Shown here one piece after another: positions 9,901 to 17,906 of a stretch of 64,000 nucleotides of DNA (its first letter is position 1; each line of letters begins with the position of its first letter). Made by a program: the position numbers and the translations under genes. The notes below the pieces were generated by a model. That model saw only the letters and a program-made list of their open reading frames with translations, was not told the origin of the DNA and made no database searches. This DNA comes from Nostoc sp. JL34 (GTDB taxonomy: Bacteria; Cyanobacteriota; Cyanobacteriia; Cyanobacteriales; Nostocaceae). The stretch spans positions 1 to 64,000 of the forward strand of contig NZ_JABXKQ010000057.1 of NCBI RefSeq assembly GCF_017114945.1, given 5' to 3'.

Positions 9901-10071
9901 GTTTGGCATCAACGAGATGAATTGATGTTGGCTCATGTTAAGAGTGTTGGCTATGAGTTGTCTGATTATTCTTCAGATTGGAAGTTTGAAATTATGCAAA
10001 CGAAGTCTGAAAAGTCAAACTATATGGTGTATGTCCCTACTCTTCCGTTAGCAAAAGTACCTAACGACTGA
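6895..10071 (+). CDS. CyRepA1-type replication protein (DUF3854 plus helicase)
   Basis: 1058-residue protein of the CyRepA1 family, named for cyanobacterial plasmid replication proteins but also found on chromosomes. Layout: N-terminal region with GGWWCSGLDPLNNW (about 75-88); a DUF3854/Toprim-like primase region with PLVICEGVKKAATLL (about 160-175) and CFDFE (about 224); an SF1/SF2-like ATPase with Walker A KGTGKTT near 331 and Walker B VILDEVEQ near 425; a long charged C-terminus with a Lys-rich coiled coil (about 780-810). A Pro-rich patch TPAPPILRSPFPQPS near residue 390 looks like repeat-derived padding. Primase and helicase activity are inferred. No ParA/ParB genes or iterons are adjacent, so it may be a remnant of an integrated replicon. 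Confidence 0.85.
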   Translation: MHLHYLHPQHLEELVKSSGIDLHLVHLNFRSLQGVTAYEYLLISELLPRTNTGMVKSSWLQRYAHITEGGWWCSGLDPLNNWQMMEWGCFKPNQPRQNHNGKSIKYEHPPSTPTRVFCLRVTLQVWQQVAGRYNLVMPENITITPDGEAGGFWQWVMQQNIPLVICEGVKKAATLLTQGYVAIAIPGITSGYRVVKDEFGKVTRRQLIPDLAAFAITKRSFYICFDFETQPKTITAVNNAISQLGCLFQQKNCTVKVIELPGIEKGVDEFIVAKGASSFDKLYRQSVDLEIYLAQTKPHTELSIPAALTFNRPYIGEIPFPSSGLVGVKSAKGTGKTTALQGVVQQAKIRKQPVLLITHRILLGKFLCEKIGIQWGTYKEDAEKRIDKTLTPAPPILRSPFPQPSLGLCVDSIWKLNPENWRGAIVILDEVEQSLWHLLNSNTCKHKRVKILKLFQQLIATVLTSGGLVIAQDADLSDVSLEYLQGLAGIKLTPWVVLNQWKPQHGWDVTFYDSPNPTPLIHQLELDLLAGRKCYVTTDSRAGRYSCETIERYLKERLQKLRRQFPKTLVVSSHTTNTPGHAAVDFIAAINQKISEYDGVFVTPSLGTGISIDVQHFDRVYGIFQGVIPDSEARQALARVRDDVPRVVWCAKRGIGLIGSGSTNYRLLSDWYQENQKENLALLSPLHKIDVDLPLVYDPIHLRTWAKLSARVNASIRLYRQSMQDGLIADGHQIQVRSNAVHNNIIRDLRLAFLATDADDLATRRRLIVEIVKVQKDWAQSRQKAKEIKRKIKEIKQQNQLSVAAAVANAKDIDYVEYEQLLVKHSLTDGERNQINKYVLRQRYGVEVTPWLKLQDDQGYYPQLLIHYYLTHESEYFHVRDEQEWHQQLSWGEGKVFLPDLKTYTLKVEAMRALGMLQFLEAKRKLTENDPDLILLKNVAFQHSKHIKRALGINLVGEKEQVSAIKILSRLLNLLGLKLKRVNEIYQIDLETLYDGREKIFAVWHQRDELMLAHVKSVGYELSDYSSDWKFEIMQTKSEKSNYMVYVPTLPLAKVPND

Positions 10072-10091
10072 AGTCGCAGCTATAAAAACAA

Positions 10092-10109
10092 AGTCCGCGT
10101 TTGCGGACT
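10092..10109. repeat. Palindromic hairpin after the CyRepA1 gene
   Basis: AGTCCGC/GCGGACT with a 4-base loop, 20 bases after the stop codon. The sequence matches a dispersed cyanobacterial repeat type, and a related GTCCGC...GCGGAC sequence occurs near 15030. There is no T-tract, so it is better called a repeat that might assist termination between the convergent genes. Confidence 0.5.
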
Positions 10110-10191
10110 CGCTAACACTGCACTATCTTAGACTTCTCTTTGCGTCCCAACGTCTCTTTTTCTTCGATCAATCTTTCGTTGTTTATGTCGC

Positions 10192-12012
10192 TTAACTCAG
10201 GAGTTCTCCTGTTTCTTGCAGGGAGTGCAAGCGGCGGTAAATACCCTCGTGACGCAAAAGTTCATTGTGGCTACCCACTTCTACAATCTTTCCTTGCTCC
10301 AGAACTACAATTTTATCGGCTTCCCGCACTGTACTTAAACGGTGGGCAATGACAATAGTGGTACAAGTACCCTGAATCGATCGCATCGCTAGCTGAATTG
10401 AACGCTCAGACTCATAATCTAAACTAGAAGTAGCTTCATCAAAAATTAGCACATCTGGTTCCACTAACAACGCCCTAGCAATTCCCAAGCGTTGTCTTTG
10501 TCCTCCAGATAGCCTGACACCTCGTTCGCCCACGATGGTGTAATAACCTTGGGGTAAGTGCTGCACTACTTCATCGACTCTGGCAATTCTACAGGCTTCC
10601 TGAACCTGCTCCAAACTGGCATTCGTTCTACCATAAGTCAGGTTATCCAATATAGTACCGTTGAAAACGTCTACTTCTTGGTGAACGATCGCTAGCCTTC
10701 GTCTATATTTACCCACATTCAAAGTGCGAATATCTTGACCATCAATCAGAATTCGACCTTCTTGAGGTTCAAAATATCGCAACAGCAATTTCACTAAAGT
10801 AGACTTACCAGAACCGGAACGCCCCACTAATGCCACTGTTTGGTATGGCTCAATCAACAAGTTGATATCTTGCAAAACTTGACGGTTGGCATCATATCCA
10901 AAACGGACGTGAGACAATTCAACTTTTCCAGTAAATTTATAAGGTGATTCTGTCTGGTTGCTCTCTTCTAAAAGACTAGCTGAATCAGATGCAGTTGGCT
11001 CTTGGAGAAATTCGTGAAACCGCAGCATAGAAGAATAACGACGGGCAAAAACTTCTGCCAAAGTACTAATAGGTTCTAATTCGGCATATGCCATGCTGGA
11101 AAGAGTTAAGGTCATGACAAAATGACCAAGAGAAATTCTCCCATTTACTGTTGCTGCTAAAGTCAAACCCAGGATAGTAAACATGCAAAACTGAATTACA
11201 GTTCTTTGCCAAGTACCCAGTTTTGTATAACCTTTGTGGATGCGATAATTAAGCACCATTAGTTCACGATTTAAACGTTGTTTTTGCCGTTTATGTTCTC
11301 TAGCTTCTGTAGCAAATGCTTTCACTGTTTTGATATTGGTGATCAGTTCAGAATTGCGGCTTTCGGTGTTCTCTGCATATTTATTCAGACGACTTTCGGA
11401 GCGAATCAATTGCTGTAAATTCTTCAAGCTGAAGCTGAGAATAATAACAAAGGAAATTAGATATAAAATCGCAATTCGCCACTCAATCACCAAAATAAAC
11501 ACAAAAATTCCCAGTACACGAGCCAGTTTAGGAATCAACTGTCCGGCGATTTCGGGATATGCCCAAGTGTGGTTTTCAACACCCCTAGCTACTCTTCCAG
11601 CAATGCGTCCGGGGTTATTTTCATCATAAAATTCCAGTGGGAGAGTAAGAATTTTGGCGATGGCTGCTTCGGTTTGATCTCGACGCGACCTGAAAGCTAT
11701 ATCCCAGTGAAACCAACCAGTCAGCCAAGGTTGAGTTGGCGCTCTCACTACGGTGACAACGAAAATTAAACCCAGTAATAAACTCAAAGATAGAGTTTTA
11801 TCAACTGGGTAATTGGTGATGTCAGAAAAAGTTGCGATCGCACTTTGAAGTGGTTTATCCAAAGGTTGAGCAGACAAAACGTTTAAAATCTGCCCGATCG
11901 CATAAGGAACAACCAAATCAATAATTTCATAAACGCTGGATGCAGCGATACTAAAGAGACTCAGCTTCCAATCAGAGCGAAAATAAGTGACAATATCTTG
12001 AAATTTGGCCAT
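10192..12012 (-). CDS. ABC transporter, fused permease and ATP-binding domains
   Basis: 606 residues from the ATG at 12012 (MAKFQDIV; a GTG at 12021 would add three residues). Half-size exporter: six-helix ABC type-1 membrane domain in residues 1-330, then a nucleotide-binding domain with Walker A GRSGSGKST, signature LSGGQRQR, Walker B VLIFDEAT and H-loop AHRLST. Works as a dimer in the inner membrane, exporting lipids, peptides or drugs; substrate not deducible. Convergent with the CyRepA1 gene and separated from it by 120 bases. No partner half-transporter lies nearby, so a homodimer is likely. Confidence 0.92.
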   Translation of the reverse strand: MAKFQDIVTYFRSDWKLSLFSIAASSVYEIIDLVVPYAIGQILNVLSAQPLDKPLQSAIATFSDITNYPVDKTLSLSLLLGLIFVVTVVRAPTQPWLTGWFHWDIAFRSRRDQTEAAIAKILTLPLEFYDENNPGRIAGRVARGVENHTWAYPEIAGQLIPKLARVLGIFVFILVIEWRIAILYLISFVIILSFSLKNLQQLIRSESRLNKYAENTESRNSELITNIKTVKAFATEAREHKRQKQRLNRELMVLNYRIHKGYTKLGTWQRTVIQFCMFTILGLTLAATVNGRISLGHFVMTLTLSSMAYAELEPISTLAEVFARRYSSMLRFHEFLQEPTASDSASLLEESNQTESPYKFTGKVELSHVRFGYDANRQVLQDINLLIEPYQTVALVGRSGSGKSTLVKLLLRYFEPQEGRILIDGQDIRTLNVGKYRRRLAIVHQEVDVFNGTILDNLTYGRTNASLEQVQEACRIARVDEVVQHLPQGYYTIVGERGVRLSGGQRQRLGIARALLVEPDVLIFDEATSSLDYESERSIQLAMRSIQGTCTTIVIAHRLSTVREADKIVVLEQGKIVEVGSHNELLRHEGIYRRLHSLQETGELLS

Positions 12013-12099
12013 GATGCACACCGTCCAAGAGCGCGATCGTAAACTTGGAATTTATATACTACAAACGTATTACAGGTTAGTCAAGAGCTAGATGACAAA

Positions 12100-12891
12100 T
12101 CACTCTTTGGGACTAGTTGATAGTTCTTGAGGGATAAATTCTAGGCGATAGCGGTAGAGAGCAACTGGTCGAGAACCAGCTTTAAAGTAATCTGGGTCTT
12201 GTGGTGAAAGATAGACAGCAGTAACTTGATCTGCCTCAATTACTGGATTAGATGTAGGAAGTTTATGATAAGCGGTGGTAGATTCTACAGAGTTTAAATA
12301 AGGGCGTGAACCACCTTTAAATAGTTGTTGAAACACTTCTGTGGTAATGAACTTGCTATCAAAGGTAGTTTCTGTAGCCCGTGCAGTCACAATGGAAACT
12401 AGTTGGCGACTGCTACGCAAAAACGTAATCTGACGATTAGGTGAATCTGGATCTACTTTGACTAATAACACTGCTTCATCCCCTAAATAAGCCCTTGCCA
12501 AATTCAAGCTATTAAATGCTCTATCTGCTACTAAGATGGGGGATTTGTAATCTATCTGAGGAAATATTTTGAACCCGGAAATATGTGGTTGCTGTTTCAC
12601 AAATCTTACTACAAAACTCACAGGCTGATTTAATTGTCGGCGATTACCTTCAAACCCTGGTGTTACGATCTCTGGTGCTAAAGGCGCAGCTAAATCTACT
12701 AATGTACTTGTAAGTTTCCAACTACCAGCCATCCATTCTGGGTAAACTAAATCACCTGAAGCCGGTTGCACTGAAGTTAATTTTTCCCATTGAGGAAAAT
12801 TTGCTAACCGTTCAGACAACTCTCCTGCAAAAGCTTCACCACTCCACAATAGGACAAAAATCAGTAAGCAAAAACTCCAAATTCTCTTCAT
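12100..12891 (-). CDS. DUF6816 family protein, probably lumenal or periplasmic
   Basis: 263 residues from the ATG at 12891, chosen because MKRIWSFCLLIFVLLWSG followed by EAFAG is a clean Sec signal peptide; an ATG at 12900 adds three residues. The mature part contains PEWMAGSWKLTSTLVDLAAPLAPEI-like sequence typical of the cyanobacterial DUF6816 family, which is also found in plant plastids and is of unknown function, possibly lipocalin-like. Same strand as the ABC transporter, 87 bases upstream of it, so co-transcription is possible. Confidence 0.75.
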   Translation of the reverse strand: MKRIWSFCLLIFVLLWSGEAFAGELSERLANFPQWEKLTSVQPASGDLVYPEWMAGSWKLTSTLVDLAAPLAPEIVTPGFEGNRRQLNQPVSFVVRFVKQQPHISGFKIFPQIDYKSPILVADRAFNSLNLARAYLGDEAVLLVKVDPDSPNRQITFLRSSRQLVSIVTARATETTFDSKFITTEVFQQLFKGGSRPYLNSVESTTAYHKLPTSNPVIEADQVTAVYLSPQDPDYFKAGSRPVALYRYRLEFIPQELSTSPKE

Positions 12892-13019
12892 TACAAGCAT
12901 CAGCAGTTTTGTATTTAACGTTTATTATTTCTCGATTAAAAATTAAGTAATTTTGTATAAAAAACTAAAACTTTGTAGTAAGATACTTAACCCTACAATG
13001 CCAAATTTATCGTGACAGC

Positions 13020-13358
13020 ATGACATTAGCACTAGGCATGATTGAAGTTTATGGCGTTCCCACAGCAGTAGAAGTGGGAGATGCTATGTGTAAAGCTGCC
13101 CGTGTGACCCTTGTGGGTTATGAAAACACTGATTTGGGACGAATTACCGTGTTAATTCGAGGAGCTATAGGCGAGGTGAATGTAGCAGTGACAGCAGGAT
13201 TAAAAGCAGTGCTGCGAGTTGACGGTGGCGAGGTACTTTCTGATCACATTATTCCCCGCCCCCACGAAAATTTAGAATATATTTTACCGATTCATCGCAG
13301 CGTTAATATCGAGCAGTTCAGTGCAGATATCCGATTTCCTCCACCCTTATCAGTTTAG
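13020..13358 (+). CDS. CcmK-type carboxysome shell protein (BMC domain)
   Basis: 112-residue single-domain BMC protein. Such proteins form hexamers that tile the facets of the beta-carboxysome, and the central pore passes bicarbonate and sugar phosphates. The fold signature is clear: ALGMIEVYGVPTAVEVGDAMCKAARVTLVGY at the start and HIIPRPHENLEYILPI in the C-terminal half. At residues 35-40, where CcmK1/K2 carry the K-I-G-S-G pore loop, this protein reads ENTDLG, so the pore lining differs. It stands alone, away from a ccm operon, like the minor paralogues (CcmK3-K6 types); I do not assign a number. Its 3' end is 5 bases from a convergent gene. Confidence 0.88.
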   Translation: MTLALGMIEVYGVPTAVEVGDAMCKAARVTLVGYENTDLGRITVLIRGAIGEVNVAVTAGLKAVLRVDGGEVLSDHIIPRPHENLEYILPIHRSVNIEQFSADIRFPPPLSV

Positions 13359-13363
13359 CTGTA

Positions 13364-13768
13364 TTAAATTTCTGCTGGCAAAGGTTGCCAAACTTCCCCA
13401 TACTTCTCTTTTAAAGTTTGCCAAGCTTCCACTTGTCCTGGTTCATATTCTCCCGGTTTACCCCATTGTAAAAAGAGGCTTAAAGCAGACTCCTGTTTAT
13501 CATCTAAAAATCGGATGGCATAGGTTGTAAAGTTACCCCTCTTCGCTTCACCTGTTTCAAATTTAACCTGAGTGATTTTATCCATATTCAAGTGAAACTC
13601 AAAGCCTTCAGTATGCATATTCGCATATTTACCTTTAGGCAATTCTGCATAAAATAACTTTTCTATTTTTCCTCGTGCTTCTAACACAGCAGCACTACTA
13701 GTAACAATTAAACGCAAAGTTCCCAAAGTCTCGCAAGCTTCTAAAAATTCTTTCAATGTTGTGGTCAT
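13364..13768 (-). CDS. HutX/ChuX family haem-like substrate-binding protein
   Basis: 134 residues, full length for the HutX/ChuX-like haem-utilisation fold. Characteristic segments: LKEFLEACETLGTLRLIVTSSAAVLEARG, HTEGFEFHLNMDKI (possible haem-facing His) and the C-terminal LFLQWGKPGEYEPGQVEAWQTL. Family members bind or carry haem in the cytoplasm; the role in cyanobacteria is unproven. Convergent with the ccmK-like gene with almost no spacer; no haem transporter is adjacent. Confidence 0.8.
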   Translation of the reverse strand: MTTTLKEFLEACETLGTLRLIVTSSAAVLEARGKIEKLFYAELPKGKYANMHTEGFEFHLNMDKITQVKFETGEAKRGNFTTYAIRFLDDKQESALSLFLQWGKPGEYEPGQVEAWQTLKEKYGEVWQPLPAEI

Positions 13769-13844
13769 TTGTTATTTGTCCTTTGTCATTTGTCATTGGT
13801 TAAACGATGATTCCTAACTAATGCCCCATGCCCATTCCCAATCC
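13769..13844. repeat. Short tandem heptamer repeats (STRR-like)
   Basis: Gap made of degenerate 7-base units: TTTGTCA-type units at 13770-13800, then ATGCCCC/CCCAATC-type units at 13820-13848. This is the kind of intergenic heptamer repeat known from Nostoc and Anabaena. Confidence 0.65.
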
Positions 13845-14798
13845 CTATTTTTCGTATTGTTCATAAGCAGCGACAATACGCTGAACTAGAGGATGGCGCA
13901 CGACATCTTTTTGGGAAAATTCGCAAAAGGCAATGCCTTCAACATGTTTTAAAATTTGTAAAGCCGCTCCTAAACCCGATTGTTGGTGAAGTGGTAAATC
14001 AGTTTGTGTCATGTCGCCTGTAATCACCATCCGCGAACGGAAACCCAAACGAGTCAAAACCATTTTCATCTGAGCGGGTGTAGTATTTTGAGCTTCATCG
14101 ACAATTATAAAAGCGTTATTGAGAGTGCGTCCCCGCATATAGGCGAGTGGTGCGACTTCAATCACACCGCGTTCCATTAAACTGGGTATTTTTTCTGGGT
14201 CGATGAATTCATAAATAGCATCGTAAAGTGGGCGAAGATAGGGATTAACTTTCTGCTGTAAATCTCCAGGCAAAAAACCGAGTTTTTCACCGGCTTCGAC
14301 GGCAGGGCGAGTTAAAATTAGCTTTTCCACTTGGTTGGCAAGGAGTGCTTGGACGGCGACAACAACAGCGAGATAAGTTTTACCAGTTCCAGCAGGCCCA
14401 ATCCCAAAGGTGAGATCGCGTTTACGGAGTGCGTCGATATATTGGCGCTGGCGAAAGGTTTTGGCACGGACTTCTTCACCCCGGCGACTTTTGGCGAGAA
14501 TATCTCGTTGTAAATCTTGCAGTTCCCCTTGCCGATCGCTATCTATGGCTTGACGGGCTGTTAAAATATCGGCACTGGAGATAGTATTGCCTTTAATCCA
14601 GAGGTCTTCAAGCGATCGCACTAATCGAGAAGCCAAATCAATTTGCTTTTCAGTACCAGAAATCACTAATTCCTGTCCGCGTAGCACTAAAGTGGCCCCT
14701 GTTTGCCGAGATAGGATTTTGAGATTTTCTTCTCCATCTCCGGCTAGAGCGATCGCACTGGTAACATTCGGCAGCTGAATTGTTAAGGCACCTGCCAT
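13845..14798 (-). CDS. phoH: PhoH family ATPase
   Basis: 317 residues from the ATG at 14798, which gives MAGALTIQLPNV, the usual cyanobacterial N-terminus; an in-frame TTG at 14834 would add 12 residues. N-terminal KH-like region (about 1-100), then a PhoH ATPase with Walker A GPAGTGKTYLA and Walker B AFIIVDEAQNTT. PhoH proteins are cytosolic nucleotide-binding proteins linked to RNA metabolism and ribosome biogenesis. Its place downstream of ffh, rpsP and khpA on the same strand agrees with an RNA/translation role. A 380-base repeat-rich spacer separates it from khpA, so it may have its own promoter. Confidence 0.92.
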   Translation of the reverse strand: MAGALTIQLPNVTSAIALAGDGEENLKILSRQTGATLVLRGQELVISGTEKQIDLASRLVRSLEDLWIKGNTISSADILTARQAIDSDRQGELQDLQRDILAKSRRGEEVRAKTFRQRQYIDALRKRDLTFGIGPAGTGKTYLAVVVAVQALLANQVEKLILTRPAVEAGEKLGFLPGDLQQKVNPYLRPLYDAIYEFIDPEKIPSLMERGVIEVAPLAYMRGRTLNNAFIIVDEAQNTTPAQMKMVLTRLGFRSRMVITGDMTQTDLPLHQQSGLGAALQILKHVEGIAFCEFSQKDVVRHPLVQRIVAAYEQYEK

Positions 14799-14844
14799 AG
14801 TATTTCTTAATTGGTGAGGATCTGTTTTTGACAAAAGTTAATGT

Positions 14845-15180
14845 TTTCTCGCTAACGGCGAAATTACGCTTTTATTACTTACATTTTGAAAAATCTTTGC
14901 CACAAATTAATCGCCTATTAGGGCGTACAGATGTACATTGGTGTCAAATTAACGTTAACAGGGCGGTTATAAACCGCGTCTACACAAGCAAAACCCACCT
15001 GCGTGGGTTTCAAAATCTCAATTTCTCCTTAGTCCGCGGAGGCGGACTACCCTACGGGAAGCCGCAGAGCGTCTATGTTTGTGTAGCTGCGAATTCTATT
15101 CGCCTTTTTGACTTTCCATCTTTACAAAAATTCTGAGCGGAGGTAACAACAACCGCTCAGACTTGCTCTCTAGTTTCAAC
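14845..15180. repeat. Mosaic of dispersed repeats between khpA and phoH
   Basis: About 335 bases with no gene. It contains one end of the 18.6/50.9-kb mobile element (CATTGGTGTCAA at about 14935-14947, preceded by a GGGCGTACAGATGTA repeat), a GGGCGGTTATAAACCGCGTC palindrome (14960-14980), the hairpin AAACCCACCTGCGTGGGTTT (about 14991-15010), and a GTCCGCGGAGGCGGAC palindrome near 15031-15047. The solo element end has no matching partner nearby. Confidence 0.7.
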
Positions 15181-15615
15181 CTAGCGGAGGCGCGGTTTAA
15201 CGATGGGTTTAGGCCCATCATTTGCACGCGGTTCTCTCTTAGTCGGCGGTGGCGATCGCTCTTCTGTGTCTTCATCAAAAGACATACCCTCGCGGCCCGG
15301 AGTGGTGCTGCCGTAGATATCCAGGTATGTTGATTGCCCAGCTGCGGCGGCGGCGGCGGCAATTACTGTACGAATCGCCTGAATATTGCGTCCCCCTCGA
15401 CCAAACACTTTTCCTTTATCTGTGCTTTCAAAGGCGATGCGAACCCAAACCCGGTTGAGGGGCTGAGAAATTTCACAATCGACGCTTAATGTCTCTGGAG
15501 ATTCCAAAAACGGCTGCACCAAAAACCGAACCAGCTCAACATAGTTGGGGCTAGCTGTTGGGAGTTTTGTTCCGAAATTATGATGCGGCTGTTGCACTGA
15601 CCTGCTCAAAAACAT
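15181..15615 (-). CDS. khpA: KhpA-type KH-domain RNA-binding protein
   Basis: 144 residues. A single KH domain with the GxxG loop GRGG at residues 72-75 ([17 protein letters not shown]) preceded by the [18 protein letters not shown] helix; characterised KhpA partners KhpB and binds RNA. A run of seven Ala (86-92) encoded by a GCC-type triplet array, and a charged disordered C-terminus (about 105-144), extend it beyond the usual ~80 residues. Its first 38 bases overlap the end of rpsP in another frame, so translation is probably coupled. The ffh-rpsP-khpA order is conserved in cyanobacteria. Confidence 0.9.
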   Translation of the reverse strand: MFLSRSVQQPHHNFGTKLPTASPNYVELVRFLVQPFLESPETLSVDCEISQPLNRVWVRIAFESTDKGKVFGRGGRNIQAIRTVIAAAAAAAGQSTYLDIYGSTTPGREGMSFDEDTEERSPPPTKREPRANDGPKPIVKPRLR

Positions 15616-15838
15616 TAGCTTTTACTAGAATGCGACGAACGGTGTCAGTGGGTTGAGCGCCTTGTTGTAGTCGCTTGACGATACCGGGAACGTCTAGTCG
15701 CACTTCATCAGTTCTGGGGTTATAAAAACCCAATTCTTCTAAGGGACGGCCATCGCGGCGAGCGAGGTTGTTAATGGCGACAATGCGGTAACTTGCTTCC
15801 CGCTTTTTACCGAATCGTTTCAAGCGCAGTTTGATCAT
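15578..15838 (-). CDS. rpsP: 30S ribosomal protein S16
   Basis: 86 residues, standard length. [20 protein letters not shown] and [15 protein letters not shown] are the S16 signature. Binds 16S rRNA early in small-subunit assembly. It lies between ffh and khpA on the same strand, overlapping khpA by 38 bases. Confidence 0.98.
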   Translation of the reverse strand: MIKLRLKRFGKKREASYRIVAINNLARRDGRPLEELGFYNPRTDEVRLDVPGIVKRLQQGAQPTDTVRRILVKANVFEQVSATAAS

Positions 15839-16005
15839 GGTTGAAGAATCATTCTCCTGTTGTTAGATATTAGTTAGCAACTAATTGGTGAGGAAGTAAC
15901 TTAAATCTGGCTATTGCCAAGAAATTGAGAGTTAGTTTCCTCTGCTGATAAATTCTGAGGTCGAAATGCTAATTTTAGCACTGCCTAGCATTTGCTGCTA
16001 TTTGT

Positions 16006-16036
16006 CATTAGTCATTAGTCATTAGTCATTAGCAAA
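16006..16036. repeat. STRR array of CATTAGT units
   Basis: Four consecutive near-perfect copies of the heptamer CATTAGT in the 222-base gap between rpsP and ffh. Typical Nostoc/Anabaena short tandem repeat; no function assigned. Confidence 0.8.
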
Positions 16037-16060
16037 TTACCGATGCCCCATGCCCAATAA

Positions 16061-17527
16061 CTAAAGATTGCCAAAGCCTTTTTTCTTTTTATCTTTGGGT
16101 TTTTTCTTTTTCGTGACTGGGGCGCCATCATAACCTCGCCATCCGGGGGCTGTGGGACGATTACCAGCACCTGCGAAGGCATTACCCATGCCGCCACCGC
16201 CGAACATTCCCGGCATTCCACCAGGGAAGCCACCTTGACCCATTTGCTGCATGAGCGATCGCATTTTTTGGAAATCACCCACCAGTTTCGTTACATCTGA
16301 CTCTCTATACCCTGAACCAGAAGCAATCCGCCGCCGCCGACTGGGAGAACTGGCTAATAAATCGGGGTCATGGCGTTCTTGGCGAGTCATGGAGTTAATC
16401 ATCGCCTCACAGCGCTTTAACTGCGTTTCTCCCTGTTTGAGTTGATCGTCTGAAAGCTTGTTCATCCCTGGAATCATCTTGATCAAGCCTCCCAGAGAAC
16501 CCATGTTCTTCAGCATCCGTAACTGCTTGAGAAAGTCAGTAAAGTCAAACTTTGCTGACAAAATTTTCTCCTGCATTTTCTCAGCATCGGCTAAGTCAAA
16601 CTCTTCTTGGGCTTTTTCTACCAGGGTCAACACATCGCCCATCCCCAGAATTCGCGATGCCATGCGATCGGGATAAAACGGTTGCAGTGCCTCGACTTTC
16701 TCCCCCACACCCACAAATTTAATCGGCGCTCCCGAAATCTTTCGCACTGAAAGCGCTGCACCACCACGGCTATCACCATCCATCTTGGTGAGAATCGCCC
16801 CAGTAATTCCAATCTGGTCATGGAAGGTGCGGGTAAGATTAGCCGCCTCTTGACCAGTCATCGCGTCCACTACCAACAGAGTTTCATGGGGTTGGACAGT
16901 TGCTTTGATGCGGGCTAATTCCGCCATCATATCTTCGTCAATTTGCAGGCGTCCAGCAGTATCAATAATTACTGTGTTGACACCTTCTGCCCTAGCGCGT
17001 TCTACACCTTGTCGGGCAATTTCTACAGGATCGGCGTCACTTCCTAGTTCAAATACTGGTACGTCAATTTGCTTACCCAACGTTAGCAACTGATCGATCG
17101 CTGCTGGGCGATATACGTCTGTCGCCACTAACAAGCAGCTACGCTCTAATTTTCTCAGATGTAAGGCTAACTTAGCAGTCGCTGTAGTTTTACCAGTCCC
17201 TTGCAACCCAGCCATGAGAATAATCGTAGGCTGTTCCGGGGCTTCCGCTATGGGAACATTTTCTTCTCCCATCACCTGCACCAATTCATCATGAACAATT
17301 TTGATGAACTGTTGGTCAGGTCGCACGCCAGCAATCACCTCGGCTCCTTGTGCCTTGGCTTCGACTTCGCTAATAAAATCTTTGACTACCTGGAGATTGA
17401 CATCTGCTTCCAACAAGGCGCGGCGCACTTCGCGCAATGCATCTTGAATGTTGGATTGAGAAATTTTGTCCTGTCCCCGCAGTTTTTTCCAGGCGGATTC
17501 TAAACGGTCAGATAGAGCATCAAACAT
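16061..17527 (-). CDS. ffh: Signal recognition particle protein Ffh (SRP54)
   Basis: 488 residues. N and G domains: N-terminal MFDALSDRLESAWKKLRG, G1 GLQGTGKTTATAKLAL near residues 106-120, DTAGRLQIDEDMM, and TKMDGDSRGGAAL. The C-terminal M domain contains the SASGSG-like RNA-binding stretch (SSPSRRRRIASGSG) and a Gly/Met-rich then Lys-rich tail (about 430-488). It binds SRP RNA and signal sequences of membrane proteins and docks with FtsY. First gene of the reverse-strand block ffh-rpsP-khpA-phoH. Confidence 0.97.
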   Translation of the reverse strand: MFDALSDRLESAWKKLRGQDKISQSNIQDALREVRRALLEADVNLQVVKDFISEVEAKAQGAEVIAGVRPDQQFIKIVHDELVQVMGEENVPIAEAPEQPTIILMAGLQGTGKTTATAKLALHLRKLERSCLLVATDVYRPAAIDQLLTLGKQIDVPVFELGSDADPVEIARQGVERARAEGVNTVIIDTAGRLQIDEDMMAELARIKATVQPHETLLVVDAMTGQEAANLTRTFHDQIGITGAILTKMDGDSRGGAALSVRKISGAPIKFVGVGEKVEALQPFYPDRMASRILGMGDVLTLVEKAQEEFDLADAEKMQEKILSAKFDFTDFLKQLRMLKNMGSLGGLIKMIPGMNKLSDDQLKQGETQLKRCEAMINSMTRQERHDPDLLASSPSRRRRIASGSGYRESDVTKLVGDFQKMRSLMQQMGQGGFPGGMPGMFGGGGMGNAFAGAGNRPTAPGWRGYDGAPVTKKKKPKDKKKKGFGNL

Positions 17528-17659
17528 AATGTAATTACAGGTAGTTCGCCAATGGAGAATTCTAAACCGCCGATGAATGCGATTCCGAACTTCCGCTAAA
17601 GTTTAAACGTGCTATCTACCAGCTTAGTATTTTTCACTGCGACTGTAGCAACCAGATAC

Positions 17660-17757
17660 GGATTGGGGATTGGGGAAGAAGCAGGGGAGCAGGGGAGCAG
17701 GGGAGCAGGGGAGCAGGGGAGCAGAGGAGCAGGGGAGCAGAGGAGCAGAGGAGAAGT
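17660..17757. repeat. Tandem AGCAGGGG (8-bp) repeat tract
   Basis: About nine copies of AGCAGGGG/AGCAGAGG preceded by GGGGATT-type units, in the gap between ffh and the next gene. It ends with a 22-base sequence (17753-17774) that recurs exactly at 19298-19319. Confidence 0.8.
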
Positions 17758-17906
17758 TGCAGTAAGTTTTTCCCTAAGCAAGAACAGCACCCCGCCCCTC
17801 TGCCTCTTTTCTATAGTGGGAATTGGGGACTCTGATGATTGAATATTGGCTACTGCTGCGATCGCTAATTCGTAATATTATCAGTTAGGTAGCTACAGTA
17901 GCCAAG

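Noticed and set aside
10092-10109. Strong terminator after the CyRepA1 gene
   Set aside because: Good hairpin but no T-tract; sequence matches a dispersed repeat, so listed as a repeat.
16015-16278. Frame of 87 codons over the 3' end of ffh
   Set aside because: Lies in another frame of the ffh gene and includes an STRR array.
17660-17757. CRISPR-like array
   Set aside because: The units are contiguous 8-mers with no spacers; a simple tandem repeat.
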